A DNA stretch of 12,874 bases from Sulfurospirillum sp. Its GTDB lineage: Bacteria; Campylobacterota; Campylobacteria; Campylobacterales; QNZT01. The position numbers and the translations under genes were made by a program. Numbering within the stretch: the first letter of the stretch is position 1; every line of letters begins with the position of its first letter. The DNA is taken from assembly GCA_003978405.1 (NCBI GenBank), contig QNZU01000042.1:1-12874 (forward strand), given 5' to 3'. Shown piece after piece: positions 7,132 to 12,874 of this stretch. Under the pieces are notes generated by a model. It searched no databases and was not told the DNA's origin. It saw only the letters and a list, made by a program, of their open reading frames with translations.

Positions 7132-7153
7132 GCCATTAACGAAAGGAGTTTTC

Positions 7154-7858
7154 ATGAAAGTTTTTATAGTAATAATTGCTACTTTGTTCATAATGAGCGG
7201 ATGTGGACAAAAACCAATAGTTGTCAAAGGGAAGATAAACAGACCAATCTCATCGGTACCAACTAAGAGAACAAAGCCGATTTTAGGTCAGCAAATACCA
7301 AGTACCAATCCTCTTGAAAATCCATCAGTGATACTAGGCAGTGAAATAAATGGTACCATTGAGGGGAATCAAACATTATCACCACAAAGACGGGAGATTA
7401 TATTGGGTGGAAGTGAAGAAATGCCAGGAGATGAACCGGTGATGGATCCAACTATCTCCCAAAGCTATGTAGCGACATTGAAGACCAAAAAATTTGCATA
7501 CTCTGATGCCGCATTTATGCAGGAAGAAAACGGTGTGATTGATCTGCAAATCCTCTCAGCCGGAAAACCTCTTGTTACTTTGAAAATCTCAAGCGATGTC
7601 TGTGTAAATCACAACTGCATCTCAAAAGAGGAGTTTAACCAAGACTACCTATCGAGTGCTTATCCAGCTGAACTGATCAACAATGTTCTTACAAAACAGC
7701 CTATTATGGGTGGTAGGAATCTAAGAAGGATTACAGGTGGTTTTATGCAAAAGATCAATACACCTGAATATAGTATCAGATATAAAACTACTCCAGGAAG
7801 TATCTACTTTAAAGATATGAAAAACAAAATTGTGATTAAACTAAGAAGGTTGAAATAG
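7154..7858 (+). CDS. Putative lipoprotein of unknown function
   Basis: 234 residues. I chose the ATG at 7154 because it has an AAAGGAG site at 7142-7148 and begins a clean lipoprotein signal peptide: MKVFIVIIATLFIMSGC, with the lipid-modified cysteine at C17. The in-frame extension back to 7022 would run through tig's coding start and the promoter. After the cysteine is a proline- and glycine-rich, probably unstructured region (18-100) that repeats the tripeptide ILG three times (43-45, 60-62, 83-85). A compact domain follows (about 103-234) with a CVNHNC pair (C150, C155) that could form a disulfide in the periplasm, and a basic C-terminus (KIVIKLRRLK). The stop directly abuts the nfo start. 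I do not recognise the family; membrane anchoring is confident, function is not. Confidence 0.88.
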   Translation: MKVFIVIIATLFIMSGCGQKPIVVKGKINRPISSVPTKRTKPILGQQIPSTNPLENPSVILGSEINGTIEGNQTLSPQRREIILGGSEEMPGDEPVMDPTISQSYVATLKTKKFAYSDAAFMQEENGVIDLQILSAGKPLVTLKISSDVCVNHNCISKEEFNQDYLSSAYPAELINNVLTKQPIMGGRNLRRITGGFMQKINTPEYSIRYKTTPGSIYFKDMKNKIVIKLRRLK

Positions 7859-8704
7859 GTGGCAAAGTTTGTCGGAGCACATGTGAGTGCAAGTGGAGGG
7901 GTGGAAAATGCTCCCAAAAATGCTAAAAATATCGGGGCAAAAGCATTTGCCCTCTTCACCAAAAATCAAAGACAATGGAAAGCAAAACCTCTCACACAAG
8001 AGAGTATAGATGCTTTTAAAAAAAACTTGGAGCTTGCAGAGATTTTGCCACAACATATCCTGCCACATGATAGTTATCTCATAAATCTAGGACATCCAGA
8101 AGAGGAGAAGAGGCAAAAATCTCTCGAATCTTTTATCGATGAAGTCAAAAGATGTGAACAACTAGGGCTTGATAGATTGAACTTTCATCCAGGATCTCAT
8201 CTAAAGAAGATCAGCGAAGAGGAGTGTCTTGAAAAGATAGCAGATTCGATGAATGAGACACTAAGAGAAACCAAAGATGTGATCTTGGTTATAGAAAACA
8301 CGGCAGGTCAAGGAAGCAACTTAGGGTATAAGTTTGAACATTTAGCATACCTTATCGACAAGAGCGAAGACAAAAGCAGAGTCGGAGTTTGCATAGATAC
8401 TTGTCATATGTTTACAGCCGGATATGATATCAGAGACAAAGAGAGTTATGATAAAACTTGGGATGAATTTGAGAAGCTAGTAGGCTTTGAGTATCTAAAA
8501 GGTATGCATATCAACGACTCAAAGCCGGATCTTGGAAGCAGGGTAGATAGACATCACTCTTTAGGAGAAGGAAAGATAGGACTTGATGCTTTTAAGCTTA
8601 TCATGAATGATGAGAGAATGAATGATATTCCTCTTGTTTTGGAAACTATAGATGATAGTATCTGGGATAAGGAGATAGAGCTTTTATATAGTTTTATAAA
8701 ATAA
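7859..8704 (+). CDS. nfo: Endonuclease IV (AP endonuclease)
   Basis: 281 residues, close to the usual length. It cleaves DNA 5' of abasic sites in base excision repair. The fold's three-metal site is complete: H70, H110, E146, D180, H183, H217, D230, H232 and E262, within motifs GAHVSASGG (6-14), ENTAGQG (146-152), VCIDTCHMFTAGYD (177-190) and HINDSK (217-222). Translation starts at GTG, immediately after the lipoprotein TAG with no gap; an AAGG site lies inside the end of the lipoprotein gene, so the two are likely translationally coupled. Nothing links it functionally to the lipoprotein. Confidence 0.97.
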   Translation: MAKFVGAHVSASGGVENAPKNAKNIGAKAFALFTKNQRQWKAKPLTQESIDAFKKNLELAEILPQHILPHDSYLINLGHPEEEKRQKSLESFIDEVKRCEQLGLDRLNFHPGSHLKKISEEECLEKIADSMNETLRETKDVILVIENTAGQGSNLGYKFEHLAYLIDKSEDKSRVGVCIDTCHMFTAGYDIRDKESYDKTWDEFEKLVGFEYLKGMHINDSKPDLGSRVDRHHSLGEGKIGLDAFKLIMNDERMNDIPLVLETIDDSIWDKEIELLYSFIK

Positions 8705-8716
8705 ATCTCTTTTTTG

Positions 8717-8730
8717 CCGATGTTTATCGG
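8717..8730 (+). repeat. Short hairpin at the translation start of the exporter gene
   Basis: CCGAT (8717-8721), loop GTTT, ATCGG (8726-8730) form a 5-bp stem that ends one base before the ATG at 8732. There is no Shine-Dalgarno in front of this start. No T-run follows, so it is not a terminator. Another in-frame ATG (8720) lies inside the stem. Confidence 0.4.
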
Positions 8731-8731
8731 T

Positions 8732-11203
8732 ATGAAAAGAGTATTAATATCACTATGTGCCTCATCTTTGCTGTATGCTATCAATATAGATGTAGATTAT
8801 GTGAAAAGTCAGATAAAAAGCAATAAATTCGATATTCGTGACAGAATACTGCTTGCAAAATACTACTACCAAAACAGGTCATACAAAGAGTCATCAAAAT
8901 ATATTCGTGAAATATTAAAAATAGATCCCAAAAATATAGTCGCTAAAAACTTAGATAAAAAGGTAAAATTTATCAACTCATTAAAAAAGATTGCAGGAAA
9001 GGACTCTCTTAGCACTTCTGAATATCTAAGACTGATCTACGAAAATAAAAATTATAAACTTTTTACCAAAGCATTTGAGAGAGCAAAAGAACTTGGTATT
9101 AGAGTCGATAAAGATATATACAGCAAGGCTTTAAGGGCTTATGACTTAATCGGAGAGAACAAAGAGGGTCAAAGATTAGCCCAAGATCCTAGAATCCAAG
9201 GAAGCAAAATAGAAAAAGAATTTACACAAAAACAAAAATTCTTAAGAGTGAAAAATGAGTATTACCAAACTAAATCACTAAAATCTCTCAAAGATTATGT
9301 CTATCTCTTAGGACTAAATAATCAAAAAAATGAACAGTTAAAAGTTATGAGAGAGTTTGTAAAAACTCATCCAAACAGTCTTGAAGCTAGGGTTTTATAT
9401 ACCATACATCTGTGGTGGAGAGGCAAGCTAAATGAAGCTTTCAAAACTATATATCCTGTTCGTAAAACAAATCTTCAAACTAAAGAGTTATATGCAAATA
9501 TCCTCTATGACAAAGGTGATTTTAAACACGCTATCTACTATCTTCCACAAGTTGCAAATGCCCAAAAAGATCCAAAAAAAAGACACTACTACCTAAAAAG
9601 AGCAGCTTTTGCATATGATAAGGCAGGTAAGAAGAAAAAAGCAGAGGAGATTTTTAGAAGATTAAAGAAAAACTATCCAAACGATAAAGAGAGCTCAAGA
9701 TACATTGCAACTAAAACAAGAGATGATATTTTAAGAAAGGCTGTCTATTTTCACAAAAAAAGAGACTTTTCAAATGCACTTAATCACTATCTTAAGTACT
9801 ATCATTTGACAAAAGATCCAAAAATAGCCAAAGAGATTGGAGAGATTTACTACTTTAGCCAAAAAGAAGATAGAGCAATTCCATATTTTTATAACTATTT
9901 GAACTCATATCCTAACGATGATCTGATACGATTTCATTTGGCATCATCTTTTGATAAAAAGAAGAGTTTCAAAAAGAGTAAGAGTGAGTATGAGAAGATT
10001 CTTAGCCACCATCCAAAAGATCTATATGCCCTTGCAAAATACAGATATGCAAATGCACTTATGCACACTTTCAAAGACAGGGATTGGTATAGAGCTAGAA
10101 GTGAATTAAGAAGTTTGGAGGCTTACCTTTCAAAAAGGAGAAATTCAAAAGATAAAAAACTTCTTGTAGAGGTGAAAAAACTATACAAGATAGCCAAAGG
10201 TGATGTAAGAAAGCCAAGAAGATATAAAGACATAGTTCTAACAGAAGTTGGTAAAAAAGATATAGATCCAAACGAAGCATTCTCATTTGAAGATATAAAG
10301 TTTGACAAATCTCCAAAATATAGCTCACTCTTGCACTTACAAAATGACCCAAATCGCCTCAAACCAAATATCTCGATTGGAAGTGATTATGCTTCAAATG
10401 GAAAGCTAAGAGTATTTACTCCTAAAATTGGTATAAATAACATCATCACATATGATGATATGGGCTTTGGAATGAGTGTAGAGAATAGTCAATTTAAAGA
10501 TAAAAACTATAAATCCAAAAAGAGATATGAGTATGATGCAAAGTCCCTCTTTTTAAGTCTTAAAGCTCCTCATTGGGAGGTATCTTTGGGGCTAGATCAC
10601 TTCAAAAAATTTAACAGTTTTGTTCCTATGTTTTCATTTGAGCATAATTTAGGGACTCATGATCTTAGTCTTGATGCATTTAAAAGAAATGGTGTATTTG
10701 TAAATTATTCAACTTGCAATGTTGAAAAAAAGTTAGATGTGATTCACATAGGATTGCATGACAGGTGGCTATTGGCTAACTTAAAGAGCCTAAATATCGG
10801 AGTTGATCTAAATTATTTTGAAGATAAAAATAGAAATATCTATGCCAACATAAACTACCCTGTCTATGAAACTAATGGAGCTAGTTTAGGACATAAGATA
10901 CTTTTAGAAGAGAATTTAGAGTTTAACTCTAAGCCAAACAGTTGTGCAAAACCACCCAAAAAGTATGATGCCTCATATCTAAAATACCTCCTTACTTGGA
11001 AATTTTTAAAGGGTGAAATAGGAGCAACTTTAGGTGGTGGTCGATCTTTTTGGGCTAAAGATAATCTCTTTAGCTATGGAGCCAATGCAAATATAACTAT
11101 ATCAAAAGATTCATATTTTGAGCTTTCTTGCGATAAAAGTCAAAGTAACTTTAGTGTTGATGATCTACTTACCTGTAACTTTAATCTAAACTCATTTTGG
11201 TAA
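8732..11203 (+). CDS. TPR and beta-barrel outer-membrane protein, probable polysaccharide exporter (PgaA-like)
   Basis: 823 residues from the ATG at 8732, chosen because it begins a good signal peptide (MKRVLISLCASSLLYA, cleavage after A16). In-frame starts at 8714 (TTG) and 8720 would only add residues in front of it. Residues about 20-490 are helical with TPR-like repeats: clear ones near 33-68 (LAKYYYQNRSYKESSKY), 288-320 (AAFAYDKAGKKKKAEEIF), 365-396 and 402-430, the last two separated by YPND. From about 545 to the end, alternating strands with aromatic residues and polar turns suggest an outer-membrane barrel. The protein ends in NLNSFW, a terminal aromatic like a beta-barrel assembly signal. 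Layout and length resemble PgaA (TPR plus 16-strand barrel, about 807 residues) more than BcsC or PelB, which are over 1100. The GT2 synthase downstream supports a polysaccharide-export role. No individual residue proves the substrate. Confidence 0.78.
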   Translation: MKRVLISLCASSLLYAINIDVDYVKSQIKSNKFDIRDRILLAKYYYQNRSYKESSKYIREILKIDPKNIVAKNLDKKVKFINSLKKIAGKDSLSTSEYLRLIYENKNYKLFTKAFERAKELGIRVDKDIYSKALRAYDLIGENKEGQRLAQDPRIQGSKIEKEFTQKQKFLRVKNEYYQTKSLKSLKDYVYLLGLNNQKNEQLKVMREFVKTHPNSLEARVLYTIHLWWRGKLNEAFKTIYPVRKTNLQTKELYANILYDKGDFKHAIYYLPQVANAQKDPKKRHYYLKRAAFAYDKAGKKKKAEEIFRRLKKNYPNDKESSRYIATKTRDDILRKAVYFHKKRDFSNALNHYLKYYHLTKDPKIAKEIGEIYYFSQKEDRAIPYFYNYLNSYPNDDLIRFHLASSFDKKKSFKKSKSEYEKILSHHPKDLYALAKYRYANALMHTFKDRDWYRARSELRSLEAYLSKRRNSKDKKLLVEVKKLYKIAKGDVRKPRRYKDIVLTEVGKKDIDPNEAFSFEDIKFDKSPKYSSLLHLQNDPNRLKPNISIGSDYASNGKLRVFTPKIGINNIITYDDMGFGMSVENSQFKDKNYKSKKRYEYDAKSLFLSLKAPHWEVSLGLDHFKKFNSFVPMFSFEHNLGTHDLSLDAFKRNGVFVNYSTCNVEKKLDVIHIGLHDRWLLANLKSLNIGVDLNYFEDKNRNIYANINYPVYETNGASLGHKILLEENLEFNSKPNSCAKPPKKYDASYLKYLLTWKFLKGEIGATLGGGRSFWAKDNLFSYGANANITISKDSYFELSCDKSQSNFSVDDLLTCNFNLNSFW

Positions 11204-11267
11204 TCAAAACTAGTTAAAATACATTAACCGATGATAAGTAAAAATATTATACTATACTGAATATTTG

Positions 11268-11273
11268 TATAAT
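11268..11273 (+). promoter_or_regulatory. Candidate promoter (-10) ahead of the BcsE-like gene
   Basis: A perfect TATAAT at 11268-11273 preceded by TTTG predicts a start near 11280 and a leader of about 24 bases to the ATG at 11304. It lies in the 100-base AT-rich gap after the exporter gene. No -35 match or terminator hairpin is evident in the gap, so this could be an internal second promoter in one cluster. Confidence 0.35.
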
Positions 11274-11303
11274 ATATTTTCATATTTTATTAAAAGGTTA
11301 AGT

Positions 11304-12536
11304 ATGGGCAGCAACATAGCTTATAGTAATGTGTTCGTTATCGATTCATATGAAAATAGCTGTGCTATGAATGCTGGACTTAAAATAGTAGAACAACTTA
11401 GTATGGGTGATCTTACATTCATCTGCTTTGATGATGAATACTCAACAAAAAAACTACTAAAAAGCATAAACAGACAAAACAAAGTAGCCAAATTTATCTC
11501 TCTAAAAGAGTCTTGGCAAAAAATCTATGATGAAAATGGTCACAAAAAATTTATCATGGAGTTATTAAGCTTCATCAAGCACTCAAATACAAAAGCAATA
11601 TTTTTATACAGACTTGACAAAGTACTGATAGGGCTTCGTGAAGAAGAATCTAAACTACTCATTAAAATGCTTTTTGACAAGTTAAAATCTGGTACCAAAA
11701 AGATAATACTAAACTACGACAGCACCACGATCTATGGAAGAGTATTAAGAGAATATATAGGTGATGACATAAAGTTAGAGTATAGACTAAAAAGTGTAGA
11801 AGATTGCAGTTTTAAACCGATAGATAGAAAAGTTGAAGCTAAAGCTAGTGTTAAAGAAGAGTTTGGAGTCTTGCTTCTATCCTCTGATGAGGAGTTACTC
11901 TATGCTCATAAAAAACTTTTTTCTAAAAAGGATGGATTTGTCTTTTTTCAAGAAAGAAGTGAAGACCTCACTCATAAGTATAAAGAAGTAGATCTTGTAA
12001 TCATAAATGATGATGAGAGTAGATTAAACTTTGCTCTCATAAAAGAGATAAAAAATATGAAAAAAGATATCAAGATCATATACCTAAACAGAAAAAAGCC
12101 GTTAAGATTAGAAGATAAACTAAGCTTGAAAGAGAATAACATACTCTATATAGACGGCATAAAAAGTTTTGAAGAGTATGTTGATAAGCTAGAATCTCTT
12201 ATAGGAAGAGATTTTTACTTTAAAAGAGTCAAAGAGTTTTTTGACAAGGATACTCTAGATAGTAGATATGATCTTAAAGAGACTATCAAAAGACTTGAAG
12301 AGAGCGGGATACTCTTTTCACTACTTGAGATCAGTGAGAAAAAATTAAAAAAATCAAGACAAAAACAGATAAAAGATTTGATAAGAGATCACGATTTTGT
12401 TTTCAAAAACAGTGCAAGTGGAGAGATCTTTTTAGTCTTAGTAAATCTGCTAGGAAAGAATGCAAAAAAGATTCTCTCCAAGAGATTATCTATCAAAAAG
12501 AAGATGATAAAGCTATATAAACTGCCCGTAACTTGA
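11304..12536 (+). CDS. BcsE-like three-domain protein with degenerate GGDEF and RxxD site, probable c-di-GMP receptor
   Basis: 410 residues from the ATG at 11304, which has AAAAGG six bases upstream; a TTG at 11265 is in frame but lies before the likely promoter. Residues about 1-165 look like a RecA-type fold without a P-loop (SNVFVIDSYE, then TKAIFLYRLDKVLIGL and KKIILNYDSTT). Residues about 186-300 look like a receiver domain (FGVLLLSSDEE, DLVIINDD, IKIIYLNRK). Residues about 305-410 look like a shortened GGDEF domain: DKDTLDSRYDLKETI at its start, then R361-D-H-D364, and SGEIF (372-376) in place of GGDEF, followed by LVLVNLLGKNA. The RxxD matches the I-site that binds cyclic di-GMP. The same order (RecA-like, receiver-like, degenerate GGDEF with I-site) is known in BcsE, which controls cellulose synthase. 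No membrane segment, so cytosolic. One base separates it from the GT2 gene. Overall identity to BcsE is not established; the assignment is architectural. Confidence 0.7.
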   Translation: MGSNIAYSNVFVIDSYENSCAMNAGLKIVEQLSMGDLTFICFDDEYSTKKLLKSINRQNKVAKFISLKESWQKIYDENGHKKFIMELLSFIKHSNTKAIFLYRLDKVLIGLREEESKLLIKMLFDKLKSGTKKIILNYDSTTIYGRVLREYIGDDIKLEYRLKSVEDCSFKPIDRKVEAKASVKEEFGVLLLSSDEELLYAHKKLFSKKDGFVFFQERSEDLTHKYKEVDLVIINDDESRLNFALIKEIKNMKKDIKIIYLNRKKPLRLEDKLSLKENNILYIDGIKSFEEYVDKLESLIGRDFYFKRVKEFFDKDTLDSRYDLKETIKRLEESGILFSLLEISEKKLKKSRQKQIKDLIRDHDFVFKNSASGEIFLVLVNLLGKNAKKILSKRLSIKKKMIKLYKLPVT

Positions 12537-12537
12537 T

Positions 12538-12874
12538 ATGTTAAAAAAAATATTTATTACTCTTGTTTTGATCTTTCTATTTTTATTGATAGTCAATGTC
12601 GTTCAAAATGTCGAGGCTTTGTCACTTGAAGGAGGGGTAATAAAACAAAGTGGTGCATTTGTGATTTTGCTCTTCTCTTTGGTGGTAATTGCAAGATATT
12701 TTATACTACTACTCCTCTCTTTGTTAAATATCTTAAAATCTCTTAAGAAGGCTGAGAAAGAGAGTTTTGATTATCCATTTATCTCTATCATCGTGCCTTG
12801 TTACAACGAAGAGAAAGTGATAAAAGCTTCACTTAGTAGTTTGATAGCTTTAGATTATCCAAATTATGAAATCT
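12538..12874 (+). CDS. Membrane GT2 glycosyltransferase, N-terminal fragment (polysaccharide synthase)
   Basis: The first 112 codons are present; the gene continues past the right edge. The ATG is one base after the upstream stop, so translation is probably coupled. Two hydrophobic helices (about 4-22 and 41-63) precede the catalytic domain, which starts with FISIIVPCYNEEKVIKASL (82-100) and continues to ALDYPNYEI, the first beta-alpha unit of family GT2. This is the N-terminal arrangement of processive synthases such as PgaC and NodC, and the VPCYNEE form is closer to PgaC than to the VPTYNE of BcsA. The D, DxD and QxxRW motifs needed to prove activity lie outside the window. With the exporter and BcsE-like genes it implies synthesis and export of one polymer. 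Confidence 0.88.
   Translation, partial: MLKKIFITLVLIFLFLLIVNVVQNVEALSLEGGVIKQSGAFVILLFSLVVIARYFILLLLSLLNILKSLKKAEKESFDYPFISIIVPCYNEEKVIKASLSSLIALDYPNYEI

Noticed and set aside
7022..7153. N-terminal extension of the lipoprotein back to 7022
   Set aside because: It would overlap the tig start and run through the divergent promoter; the ATG at 7154 has a Shine-Dalgarno and opens a clean lipoprotein signal peptide.
8705..8731. Hairpin after nfo as a transcription terminator
   Set aside because: No T-run follows on the plus strand, and on the minus strand an A-run follows the stem, so it is not an intrinsic terminator in either direction.
7841..8784. Minus-strand ORFs at 7841-8068 and 8554-8784 opposite nfo
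   Set aside because: They mirror conserved nfo metal-site regions and have no independent support.
10095..10362. Two overlapping minus-strand ORFs opposite the exporter gene
   Set aside because: Both are antisense shadows without ribosome sites, within a convincing long gene.
8732..11203. Naming the exporter BcsC or PelB
   Set aside because: Those proteins exceed 1100 residues with longer TPR arms; this one is 823, near PgaA, and the following synthase has a PgaC-like rather than BcsA-like motif. No gene symbol is given because homology was not tested.
11265..11303. TTG start at 11265 for the BcsE-like gene
   Set aside because: It lies before the TATAAT candidate, has no ribosome site, and adds 13 residues unlike the rest; the ATG at 11304 has a proper AAAAGG site.

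Overview
The window looks like a low-GC chromosome segment from a free-living member of the Campylobacterota (the Sulfurimonas/Sulfurovum/Arcobacter side rather than a reduced pathogen). The reasons are an AT-rich sequence, a futalosine-pathway menaquinone gene (mqnA), and the core order tig-clpP-def-comM, which I recall from Helicobacter (def, clpP and tig adjacent in H. pylori). The genus is an inference. I see no rRNA, tRNA, CRISPR array, insertion sequence or phage gene.

Left part (1-7063), all on the minus strand. A tightly packed eight-gene run reads from 7063 down to 367: trigger factor (tig), ClpP protease, a degenerate GGDEF protein, peptide deformylase (def), the ComM/YifB AAA+ ATPase, MqnA, a 54-residue cysteine-rich protein that is easy to miss, and a membrane protein with a PDC/Cache-like sensor domain. 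Gaps are 16, 9, -4, 2, 56, 31 and -1 bases. An AT-rich hairpin with an A/T tail at 296-332 is a plausible end of the operon. Below it the start of another small membrane protein runs off the left edge (1-174). The first genes act on newborn and damaged proteins: chaperoning, deformylation and proteolysis.

Right part (7154-12874), all on the plus strand and divergent from tig. A lipoprotein of unknown function abuts nfo (endonuclease IV). After 27 bases comes what I consider the most interesting part, an apparent exopolysaccharide synthesis and export cluster. It begins with an 823-residue protein with a signal peptide, TPR-like helices and a C-terminal beta-barrel-like domain (PgaA-like layout and length). 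Next is a 410-residue protein that reads as a degenerate RecA-like domain, a receiver-like domain and a degenerate GGDEF domain that keeps an RxxD I-site (BcsE-like layout). Last is the start of a membrane GT2 glycosyltransferase (PgaC/NodC-like), cut by the right edge.

The combination suggests a polymer secretion system controlled by cyclic di-GMP, with a BcsE-like receptor paired with a PNAG-type exporter and synthase. Together with the degenerate GGDEF protein in the proteostasis operon, the window holds two proteins predicted to bind cyclic di-GMP without making it. These domain calls come from reading the sequence by eye and have not been tested by any search.
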